This document shows, piece after piece, positions 46,301 through 58,300 of a stretch of 64,000 bases of DNA (the stretch's first letter is position 1; every line of letters begins with the position of its first letter). Source of the stretch: Littorina saxatilis (lineage: Eukaryota > Mollusca > Gastropoda > Littorinimorpha > Littorinidae); NCBI RefSeq assembly GCF_037325665.1, contig NC_090246.1:60786562-60850561 (forward strand). Reading direction: 5' to 3'. Position numbers and translations under genes: made by a program. The notes under the pieces were generated by a model. The model worked only from the letters and a program-made list of their open reading frames with translations, had not been told where the DNA came from and did no database searches.

Positions 46301-49300
46301 TGCTTTGAGCACTAGAACGCTGCATCTTCCGCAAAGTTATTAGGGTACTGAACTGAAATGGCATTGGTGATCAACCAGCCACAAGATTGCAATAAAAACA
46401 AGAAGGGCAAAGCCCATACGACTCACATGCTTGACCTTCTGCTTTACACATTTTTCCTACCAAAATACATGTGACCTTGACCCAAGGTCAAGGTCATCCA
46501 AGGTCATGCAACACAAAGCTGTTAATTCAAGACATAGGAAGTACAATGGTGCTTATTGGCTCTTTCTACCATGAGATATGGTCACTTTTAGTGGTTCACT
46601 ACCTTATTTTGGTCACATTTCATAAGGGTCAAAGTGACCTTGACCTTGATCATATGGGACCAAATGTGTCTCATGATGAAAGCATAACATGTGCCCCACA
46701 TAATTTTTAAGTTTGAAACAGTTATCTTCCATAGTTCAGGGTCAAGGTCACTTCAAAATATGTATACAATCCAACTTTGAAGAGCTCCTGTGACCTTGAC
46801 CTTGAAGCAAGGTAAACCAAACTGGTATCAAAAGATGGGGCTTACTTTGCCCTATATATCATATATAGGTGAGGTATTCAATCTCAAAAACTTCAGAGAA
46901 AATGGGAAAAATGTGAAAAATAGCTGTTTTTTAGACAACATTTATGGCCCCTGCGACCTTGACCTTGAAGCAAGGTCAAAATGCTATGTATGTTTTTTGG
47001 GGCCTTGTCATCATACACCATCTTGCCAAATTTGGTACTGATAGACTGAATAGTGTCCAAGAAATATTCAACGTTAAAGTTTTCCGGACGGCCGGACGGC
47101 CGGACGTCCGGCCGACTCGGGTGAGGACATAGACTCACTTTTGCTTCGCATGTGAGTCAATAATAATCATAGCAAAAATGTTTAAAATGGAACAAAATTA
47201 ATGACATAAAACAACATTTTGGAGCACACATCCCAATGATAAGCATGCAACCCAAGGGCTCTTTTTGCAACCAAAACACCTACCCTAGACATACAGTCTT
47301 CAACAAAGTCAGCACTGAATCTATGTGTGAAGTAACTCTACATTTTCCCTGTGGGGAACTTAGATTAACAAGGACCTTCATCGAGAACACAAACCTAGAC
47401 ATCCCAAAGATGGAGACGAAGGAGAACATGGATGAGAACAAGAACAGCATGAAGAAAAAAGAGCGGAAAAAAAGCCCAAACCCTACTCACCAATTTCCAC
47501 AGACCCAGACTTGTAACTGACACTGTTGCTAGAAGGGATGCGTATTCGCTCCTGAAGTTTATCATGTTTGTGGAAACCGCTGGACCCCGGTTGACGGAGC
47601 TCCATGTCGGAAACTGGGCGACCGTGGGGAACCTGCGGGTATGGACGGATGTAGAGCGGGGGTCCGAACTCTTCACTGGGCGTTGGTGTATTGCGGTCGA
47701 CAACTGTGAAACTCTGAAATGGTGGAATACACATTTTTGTAATTGTTGGATTTAATGTTGGTATGCAAATTTGTGTGTGTTGTGTTGTGTTGTGTTGTGT
47801 TGTGTTGTGTTGTGGTGTGGTGTGGTGTGGTGTTGTGTGTGTGTGTGTGTGTGTGCGTGTGTGTGCATGCGAATGTGTTTGTGTATTTGTAGTGAACAGG
47901 CGTGCGCAAAATGTTCGTGAGCAACCAAGCACATCTGGGTGTGCACACATACATGTATGCCTTTTGTGTGTGTGTGTCTGTCTGTGAGTGTGTGTCTGTA
48001 TCAGTGTCTCTGTGTGTACGTCTGTTTGTCAGTCAACCTATCTGTCTGCTTGTGTATGTCTGCCTGCTTGTTAAAGGTTTTATAATGCGGCTCAAAAAGA
48101 AACAACAAGGGGTAGTGGGGCTTGGTTGCAACTTATATCTGACTTTGAAGGGACAAAACAAGACAGTTGTCACAAAACTACAAGTGGCACCTTATTGCTG
48201 TATGCCTCACCTGTTGTGAAGGACTAGGAGAGCTACGTGGGTCAGACAGCCGGGGGTGGAACATGGCAGGTTCAAAGTCAGAGAAAGTCCCTGGAGGGGA
48301 GCTGTAGCGAGATTTCGGTCCTCCAGATGTTCTGAAAATCCCAATAATGACACTAAAAAATGAAGACTTATTAATCACCCCTTTCTCATAAGGGGGCCAT
48401 GTACAACAAACACACACAGATACACAGACACACCCACACCGAAAAAAAAGCAAATTGCCGAGATGTAGTCGGCGACGACCAGTGGAGAAGGCGTTCGTTC
48501 GGCACTGAACCGGACGTACACCTTCCCCTGGCATGCTTTTTGCCAATGCACTCTTCATCATTTCTTTCTATTCCTAGCCCTTTAAATAAGTTTATATCAT
48601 ATTTTACGATGAAAACGTTTGTTCATTTCGATGCTTCTTATTCTCTCAGGTGCCAGGAGACTGCCTTCACATAACGCTTACATCCTTTTGTTTGTACAGA
48701 AATATTACTACAGTTCATCAACACCACGACAATTTATGAAAATCAGAAGCAAAGTGTAACTCACCTCGACTGGTAACGGTACTGTGGCTGGGCATACATC
48801 GAGCCGCCTGGTAACCCCGACCCCAAAGACGCTCCGACAGGGGAGCTCACTCTTGCCTCCTCCCCTGGAACATCGCCAAAACGGAGGGGAATCGGCACTT
48901 CCAGTGAGGTGGGCCTGGACGTCCGTACAATAGCCTCAGTAGGCGAAAGAGGCTTGGGCGAGTAAGGGTAGTGATGGGAATGTGGGTGGGGGTGTGTGTG
49001 GGGACCCAGCTGGTGGGGCCAGGGCTGATGGGGGGGCGGGGGCCATTGGTTCTCCCCATTGTGACCCCGACGAGGAGCGGACGAAGGACGGTGAGATTTC
49101 CCTCCGGGTGTCTGAGAGTACTGGGAGCGAGGGTAAGCGTCCGGTTGTATGGGTTTTGGTCCGGTCCCTGCATGAATGGGGTGGGGCCCCGTCTGAATGC
49201 GGGGAGGCGTGTGACGGGGGTGAGGACGGAGGGGGTTGGGATACTGAGGGTTGTGGCTTGCAGGAGGAGGCCACGGCTTGGAGAACGCAGGGCGGCCTGA

Positions 49301-52300
49301 GTTCGGTGGAGCCTGCATCAACCCCACGGTAAAATGCGAGGGTTTGGGTGAGGAGACTGAAGACTGGGAGGCTGTCCCCACCCCTCCAGGAAACTTCCCA
49401 GAGCTACTGCAGTCTGAGTTCTGCTGAGAGTGGCACACACTGTCACGCTCCACAAAGCCCAACCCCCCACCACCATCGCCACTATGTTCATGCTGCTGTG
49501 GAGGCAGGGGTGCCTGGAAGAAGAACGGATCTCTTAGAACGGACGGGCGTGCTTTGTGGGGCATGAAGGCTACAGTGGACACATTGGAAGATGAGACCAC
49601 AGGGCCCGAGCGGGACTTTGGCCACGTCCCGCTGTTACTGTCAACTTCGTACTCCCGCTTCCGTGACTTACAGTCGGGGCTGGTGCGGCTGAACGCTGAT
49701 GAAGAAAACTCTGCTATCACATCGTCCACTCCTTTGACAGGAGTCTGCGTGACAATTGACACCTTGCTTGGCTGGTTGGAATCTTCCATCACTTCTCCGT
49801 GGTTTCGCTCGCCCCTCCCCCTGTCTTTGCTTCGCCCTTTTTCGTGCACCTCATCCCTGGAGCTCTGTCTGTCCACTCCTCGGTCACGGTCCTGACTCTT
49901 GTGACGAGCACGAAAAAGTTTCTCTACCACTATCTCCTTGGCTTTGTCCAGGACAGGCATGCTGTGGCGAACCTGCATAAATCAATGACACAAATGTGTT
50001 AGACACAAACACTACAAAATGCTTAGGACTTGTACTGTGACCCTTATGTGCATGCACTGAATAATTCTGATAAAAAGTGCAAATATATTCTAAATTAAAG
50101 TAGAATTTGCTTCATAAGCCCAGCTGCAACACTCAATTTCGGTAGACAAAAAAGCTTGTACACAAACTAAACTTACTGTGACTTGTGAACGTTGACAATG
50201 AAATTTAACACAACAAAATGACAATTACAGACAGAGAATAAAAAGAAGAAAACAAAATAAGTAAGCACCAGATCATGGTTGCGCTGGGATTTGGGTGGTG
50301 AGGGACCTGGGGAATCCAGGCTGTCGGTCTGTGACCCAGAACTGCGGAGATTCTTGCTGCTACCACCACCGCTACGTGCGCTGTCTCCTGACGTACTGTC
50401 CCACAAAGAGCCGTGGGTGGCTAGTGTGTCCGACTTGGACATGGCCGTGGACTGCAAGTATGAAATAGATGCAATAGCACACAGCTTCCTTGGGTTACCT
50501 TATTTTACCAACTAATGAAGACAGACACATATCTGTACCACACACAGACACAAAATAACTAGAAAGACAAGCAAAGAAGACTACACAAAAAGTCACTTCA
50601 TTTTTTTACATTTAGTCAAGTTTTGACTAAATGTTTTAAAGGTGGTCGTCTACATTTTTGCTTTTTTTCAATAATCTTATGGTTAGATTTCGCTAAAAAG
50701 TTATGTCAGATGATGAATGAACCATGGGGAAAAAAGTTATAGAAAAAAAATATATGTAAAAAAAGATTTTATTTTTGGGTAGCGTGACTCACGCTTCCAA
50801 TATTTTGTTTTCTGTTTGCTGAGAACATGTGCTTTGCCTAAAAATACTGACCAATCAAATTCATCTCACTATGCTTATAGCCACGCCCAAACAAGTGCAG
50901 CAACAGTTTGACATTGGAGCGCTGTCCACGCTTTTTTTTTAAAACGCACGAAATGCACGGGATTTGAGAGGAGTTTTGCGCTTGGCATTTTTCAAATAAG
51001 GATATCCTACTATGAGTACTACGCTGGAATACTACAATGAATTTTCAAACGGCTACACTGGCTTCGTCTTTCCTGATCGAAAGGGGGTGTATTGTTGATA
51101 TTTGTAGATAATAGACTCTGCATTTTTATGGTCAAATGGCGATTTCGGTATAAAAATGTAGACAAGGACCTTTAACGTAGAGGGGGGAATTGAGACGAGG
51201 GTCGTGGTGTATGTGTGTGTGTCTGTGTGTGTGTAGAGCGATTCAGAGAAAACTACTGGACCAATCTTCATGAAACTTGACATGAGAGATCCTGAGTATG
51301 GTACCTCCAGACATATTATTCATTTTTTTGATAAATGTCTTTGATGACGTCATATCCGGCTTTTCGTGAAAGTTGAGGCGGCACTGTCAAGCTCTCATTT
51401 TTCAACCAAATTGGTTGAAATTTTGGTCAAGTAATCTTCGACGTAGCCCGGACTTTGGTATTGCATTTCAGCTTGGAGGCTTAAAAATTAATTAATGAGT
51501 TTGCTCATTAAAGTTGTCATTAAAATCGATTTGTCGCAAACAGATTTAAAATTGATTGCATCGTATTCTCATAGGTGTCAACCTATACGGTTTGGCCGTA
51601 TTGCTGTACGGGAAAAATGCATTTTTTACCCAATACGGTGTATAGGAAAATCTATACGGGCAAAAGAAGAATATACGGCGAAAAGAAAAAATTACAGCAA
51701 AGTTAAAATGAATGATAACAATGGAGATTGAGAGACAACGATCGACGCTTTCATGCAGACGACTCTCAAACGTTGTCATTGCGCATACTCAGACTCTTTT
51801 TCCACTTGACTTCCTATAAATCACTTCCGGTTTCCGGTACATTCTATCAAGCGTCGATCAACAAGCATGGCATCGCAAAGTTATCCTCCAGCTAAAAAGC
51901 TGAAAACTACATCGCAAAGTGGATCCGGACGACATCTTAAAGAGTGGGAGAGCCCAATTTTTAACAACGGTGCATACGCTGGATGGATTAAATCTTCATC
52001 AGAAGGCCCAGACTACTCGTTTTGTGTCCCATGCAGGAAACATGTGAAAGTGCGTGCCTCTGGATTTTACGACCTGAAGAGCCATTTTTCAACACGTGGG
52101 CACAATACAATTTTATAAGGTCTTGAGCTGTCTAATACGGTTTTGGAAGGCCTCATATAAGGGCAACACCAATGATAGGTTGACACCTATGTATTCTTCA
52201 TCACATTCTGAATCTAAACATATATACATATGTCATGTTTACTCTTAAAATGTGATCACAATTAACGAAAATAGATTAATTAGTCTTACGATTAAAATTT

Positions 52301-55300
52301 AAGAAATCGATCCAAAAATGATTTCATCTTATTCTTTATCATTTCCTGATTCCAAAAACATATAGATATGATAGGTTGTATTCAAAACAAGCTCAGAAAG
52401 TTAACAAGAATACAGAAAAGCACGCTTTCCTGCTTAGCACAATACGCTACCGCGCTAATCTGGCGTGTCAATATCACTACGTTTTGGACGTGGAAGGTGA
52501 GCGATTTCTTTCACGCGGGGATTGACGAAGCTGTACTGTCTTGGTGAAAAAATACAGTGCGTTCAGTTTCATTCCGTGAGTTCGACAGCTTGACTAAATG
52601 TAGTAATTTCGCCTTAAGCGACTTGTTTTAATCTCTGGAGGATTTGTCCATTACCACAATTGTTTCCATCTGTCACAACACTGCTACCTGTGTAGGCTCA
52701 ACGATTATGGTATTCTTAAAGAAAACTCACAATCTTGGTGTTTGTTTGAATTTCACTCCTTTCTTTAGTTAGCGCCACAGAGAAGGAACTTGGTAATTAG
52801 AGAGTAGACTTAGAACTGTTACTTCTTCCGGTTTCAAAACTAGCCTGACAAATTTATGTTCTATCGGTTGAAATCTAAACCGTTGCTACAAAATGTGTCA
52901 GTCACAAAACAAGAGAAACCGCTTCAGATCCCTCTTGCTCCCCCGTGAATAATACTCCTTTTAGTTGAGATACAAAACAGAAGAAGACAAAAGCCAAAAT
53001 AATACAAAACAACACACTACAATGCAACACAATACAACTTTATTGTCTGATAAGTGGGACAAACAGAAAAGTTTTCTTTGACTCCTCAATACAATGGAAC
53101 CCCCCTTTTAAGACCCTGTTTCCTCAGATGTTCTGTTCATAATCTCTGTAAATTTACCCTAATTTTAAGACTCTCGCCTTATTGGTTATCTCAGATTTTT
53201 GAAGGTCAAAAAAGGGGGTTCCACCGAAAACCAAAATCCACGTGACTATGACCTCTTTACTGACCTGTCCTGGGGACAGGTGTTCAGCCAGGGGGGTAAG
53301 GACAGAGACGGTGGTGGGGGTAGGGGAGGAGCCAGTGGAGGAGAGGGGGGAGGCCTGACGTAGGACGTCCAGCACCACAGACTGAGAACCTTTCTCCATC
53401 AGCTTGACCGCTTCTTGTGCCGTCATCTTCTCTGTCTCCTGGTGGTTGATCTGGAAAATCCATGTGCGTGTCAAATACTGTCAAGGCTATAATAATCGAG
53501 GTCAGAACACACACACACACACACACACAGCGCTCACGTTTGAGGGCTTGCACTATAGAAAACCTATTTATTATCCTTATTATTACTATGACTTACCCTG
53601 ATGATCCTATCCCCATAGGTGGGCAGCATACCATCCTTGCTGAGAATGCGGCCCGAGTGGATGGCTGATATGAACAGTCCCTGATCCACTTGAATGCTGC
53701 CCTCTGTACACACAAGCAAATATATTCATCAGTGACTTTTATCTCAAAAGGTAGTGGTGGCAAGCAGAAATTAGTTTGACAAAGAAGTGAAGTGTACATT
53801 CTGATACAGTGAAACCTGGGATGAAAGGACACCCCTGGGACCAGGCAAAAGTGTCCTTATATTGCAGGTCAATCAATGAGGCTTATATCGCGCATATTCC
53901 GTGGGTACAGTTCTAGGCGCTCTGCAGTGATGCCGTGTGAGATGAAATTTTATACGGCCAGTAGATTGCAGCCATGTCGGCGCATATTTACCTTTCACGG
54001 CCTTATTCCAAGTCACACGGGTATGGTAGACAATTATTAACTGTGCCTAAGCAATTTTGCCAGGAAAGACCCTTTTGTCAATCGTGGGATCTTTAACGTG
54101 CACACCCAATGTAGTATACACGGGGGGTGGTTCGGACACCGAAGAGAGTCTGCACACAAAGTTGACTCTGTGAAATAAATTTCCGCCGAACCTGGGATCG
54201 AACTCGCGCTGACAGCGGCCAACTGAATACAAATCCAGCGCGCTAACAACTGAGCTATATCCCCGCCCCGCAGGTGTCCTTGTCTTCTTCTTCTTTAGCA
54301 TTCAGGTGGCCTGTTATGACATGTATATTTTGTCATCTCACCACAGTCACTTCGTTGTTTAGATTGATTTTGTCAAAGATAAAAGTCAAAGGGACAAGTG
54401 TCCTCTCACTGGGAGGTGACCTCTTATTGGAGGGACCTCACATCCCAGGTACCACTGTACTACTAACTGAGCCTCCTGTTATCTGAATCTCAAACAACAG
54501 TATTAATTCTGTATTTATGTTAGTTACTATTACTATCAGAGGAAAACTACATGAATAAATCAATAAATAAAACACACAAACAATTCCAAGGACAAAATTC
54601 AGTTTGTTCCCAATACAAACATAAGGGGGTAGGTCAAGCTATCGAGCATTTTTGTACCTTTCTGACAAGAAACAAGGAGCTGTAGTGGTTGCCATGTTCT
54701 CGCTGCTGAAGATTTACGCCGACGAACCACCTGCATATAAAATAAGATGAATATAGCAAAAATAAAGATGTTTTCTGAGAATTTTTTAAAATCAATCTGT
54801 GTATGGGTGTTCTGTCGCTGTATAATTGCATGTGTGTGCACAAAAATAGGACTGTAGCCTGGCAACAGCATGGATTTATGTTCTGAGCATGTACGTTTGT
54901 ATGCTACCGTATATGTGTGTAGCACAAACATGCATATAACCTTGCATCAGCGCATCCCCATATTCTTGTACAACCTGCTTATTTCCCTAAAAAATATCAA
55001 AGCACTGGAGTGAATTGGGTGAGTTGATACGTATGCATGTCTGTCTGTATATAAGCTACAGTGCTTGTGCATGTCTGTCTGTATATAGGCTACAGTGCTT
55101 GTATGCATGTAATTTTGGATCGTTGCGCATTTTATATTATGGTACATGTACAACACATTGATTTACCTGCCAGTATCAAAGCTCTGGAGTGTACTGGGTA
55201 ATTGATATGTGTATGTGTGCATGTTAGTCTGCATGTCACATATGTTGCTGTGTAGGTGCATATGTGTGCACACAAATAGGCAAGTAACCTTGCATTAGCA

Positions 55301-58300
55301 CACATTCATGTTCCTAGTACAACAAGCTTGAGTTCCGTACCAGTGTCAAAGCTCTGGAGTGTTTGCGCAAGGCCTGTTTCGCACAGCGGCGCTCAGTGTT
55401 AGTGGTGTCAAGATTGTTGATTTTCAGCAGAAGGTCGTTAGCTCTGCACACAGATCACCACATGCCTTTTAGCACAACCTCCATCAACTGACACATGCTA
55501 CAAAACAAAGGACAAAAAACCCCACCTAGATTGACAAACCCTCCCCCCTCCCTCAAACCCCTTCTCTTTCTTCTGTTATTTGTCAACTTTGAAAAGCTTC
55601 AACGAACCTTACTGGTGGACACATGCTACAAAAAAAGGGGGTAAAGTCAGATTACAGTCTTATCTCTTATTCTTTTCTTTGCACTTTTTAAAGCGATAAC
55701 CGGCTCAAATAAGCTCCACTTATATTATAGGCTGGATCTTTAATTAACAAGATGTGTAATGTTAAATATATTTGGGTAACGTAATACAGTAAAACCTGAG
55801 TCTAGTGGACCCTTGTTGTAACGGCCACCTGCAGGGGCGGGGATGTAGCTCAGTCGGTAGCGCGCTGGATTTGTATCCAGTTGGCCGCTGTCAGCGTGAG
55901 TTCGTCCCCACGTTCGGCGAGAGATTTATTTCTCAGAGTCAACTTTGTGTGCAGACTCTCCTCAGTGTCCGAACACCCCCGTGTGTACACGCAAGCACAA
56001 GACCAAGTGCGCACGAAAAAGATCCTGTAATCCATGTCAGAGTTCGGTGGGTTATAGAAACACGAAAATACCCAGCATGCTACCCCCGAAAACGGCGTAT
56101 GGCTGCCTAAATGGCGGGGTAAAAAAACGGTCATACACGTAAAATTCCACTCGTGCAAAAAACACGAGTGTACGTGGGAGTTTCAGCCCACGAACGCAGA
56201 AGAAGAAGAAGAACGGCCACCTGCTACATACGGACAGTTTATCATGGAACGAACACGATTTCAACAATAGCTAACCTTTAACGGACGGACGGTAGGAAGT
56301 GTAAACACTGTCACAAACGGACACTACGTACATGAAAATTTAGGTTTATTTTATTTAAGTAATTTTATTAAGTTTTTACCTTGTGTTTTGTGTTGATAAA
56401 TAAGTAGAGGTTACATGCCGAGTCTCAGTGATTATTAAAAATAATGGTCGAAGTTGGCGGATCATGAAAAATGCGAGCTTCAGCGAGCTTTTTCATGACC
56501 GCGAACTGAGACCATTATTTTTAATAATCACTGAGACGAGGTGTGTAACCTCTTTATTCCTCCTTTCTTCAGTTATTCAAAGAAAACAGGAGTTTTTGTG
56601 CGAAAGTTTGATCGAATCCGAATCACTCAACCAGTCAACCTGCGCAGGCGATCGATTAATGCGCGGTTGTATAGTTCCGTGCAAATCATTCCATTCTGTT
56701 AACACTTCTTGTCAGTTTCCCTGTTTTAGACTAAAATCAAGTACACAGATATGCTGTTATTCTGCTGTGGCGGTAAAGGCAGATATTGTGTGTTCTGTTT
56801 ATGTTTTAGTATCGTTTAGGATAATGCTCTTTCGTCAAATGGGACTAGCAGACGAACTTTTGCACCCGTGTTCCAACGTTAATTACTGTATGAAGTTCAG
56901 TTTTCTGGGAAAAATAGTGTATGAAACCGCTTTATGTTGTTTAAATTGATGAGATGTGTGTATTTGGTTGCGTGTGATCTGTTTATAAAATGAAATATTG
57001 TTGAAAACTGACCGTCGGATTGCAGTCAGTGTTGTCGAAGAAACTGCGTTAAAAGAAGGGGAACTACTCTTGTCGGCAAGAGTATGAGTTACTTGCCTTG
57101 GGAATTTGCTTGTGATGAACGGTGTGTGCACGGCAGATCTAGATTCAGAAAACAACCTAACTCATGGATTTTATATGGAGATTCATGTGTTCAGGCCTGT
57201 AGTTGTTAATTTAAATGCGGTATGTTTGTATTGTTTGCTCCAGAGATGTATATTTCGTACGTATGGAGCGTTCGGAACTTTTCAGTCGCAAAAGTAGTAC
57301 CAAAACAGAACAGCTTCTCAACCCATTGCACTATCGAGGATTCAGGCTGTTGCTGGCTCGTTATTTGTTTGGTTGCTGGGTCATTATCGAAAAATAACTA
57401 GCTCTACAAGTTTACAGAGGTAAAGAAGCAGAGGGGGGAATAAATACATACTCCAGGATTGACAAAAAGTGTCTTGTACATTTTACGTGCTCTTTGTAAA
57501 ATATTGCCCCGGCCCCTCCACCTGTGAAGAAAGGACACCTGTCTAATAGGGACACCATTACCATACCCCAAGGGTGTCCTTTAGAGACAGGTTTTACTGT
57601 ATAAGATTCTTGCTTGAGTTTGTGTCCCTACTTTTCATTTCCATTGCTACTGTATTATGATTTACTTGAATAAAATCTTGTTTAAACCAAGTAACAGAAG
57701 ACAAAGTATATCTGTCGATGAACACTATAAGATGTTTGATGGGTTGTTGACAGACCAGCTTTTTTGTCGGTCCGAGGGGGAGCATATCGTCTTTTGTTTC
57801 ATATTTATTGACCAAGGCCGAAGGCCGCGGTCAATAAATATGAAACAAAAGTCGATAATGCCCCCTGAGGACTGACTAAAAAGCTGGTCTGTCAACAAAC
57901 TACCAAACATCGTTTTTGTCATCATTTTGGTAGTGAGAAAATAGGTACACAATCAACCCAGGGAGCCATGCTTTGAAACACGGGTTCCGTGCTGATAACC
58001 ACACAAGTTCCGGTTTGATAACCACTGGCAATCAAAGCTGGCGTGTGAAAGCAACTTTCTGTGTTTTTGAGTTCATTAAATGTTGGGATGAATATGTCAG
58101 GTTTGAGGATGCACAGTTCTGTAGGTTCATCTCGGTATTCCAACCCCTCGGCTTTCTGTTGTAAATATTAAGCTGAGTGATCGAATGTGGAAGCTACGTT
58201 TGGTCAAAGGTCACAGAAGATGTGCGTCGTGCAGCGAAGGAAAGAATCGCGATCTTGTTTCCGACTCAGTACCTCTTTGTTTTTCATTAGACCTGTCATT

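Larger units (their letters stand above)
50607..52627 (+). mobile_element. Family A element with two nested transposons
   Basis: Left end ACATTTAGTCAAG at 50607 and right end CGCCTTAAGCGACTTG at about 52627. The element body is in three pieces, 50607-50639, 51172-51570 and 52191-52627. Diverged from the array units. In a DLG5 intron. Confidence 0.88.
55787..57599. mobile_element. CAGTAAAACC-type DNA transposon, 1.8 kb, with nested SINE and palindrome
   Basis: Ends CAGTAAAACCTGAGTC and AGACAGGTTTTACTG with TA on both sides. Related in its ends to 53807-54457. Contains a 173-codon open frame (56428-56949) without recognisable transposase features. In a DLG5 intron. Confidence 0.75.

Noticed and set aside
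46399-47160. Open frames of ~80 codons repeated in both family B copies
   Set aside because: The frames occur in the same element at both places, contain no recognisable domain, and overlap on both strands.
48971-49332. Overlapping plus-strand open frames opposite DLG5 exon 48765-49972
   Set aside because: They are shadows of the GC-rich coding exon, whose minus-strand frame joins in phase with neighbouring exons.
56428-56949. 173-codon open frame on the plus strand
   Set aside because: It begins in a palindrome within a TA-flanked transposon, and I see no motif or family resemblance.
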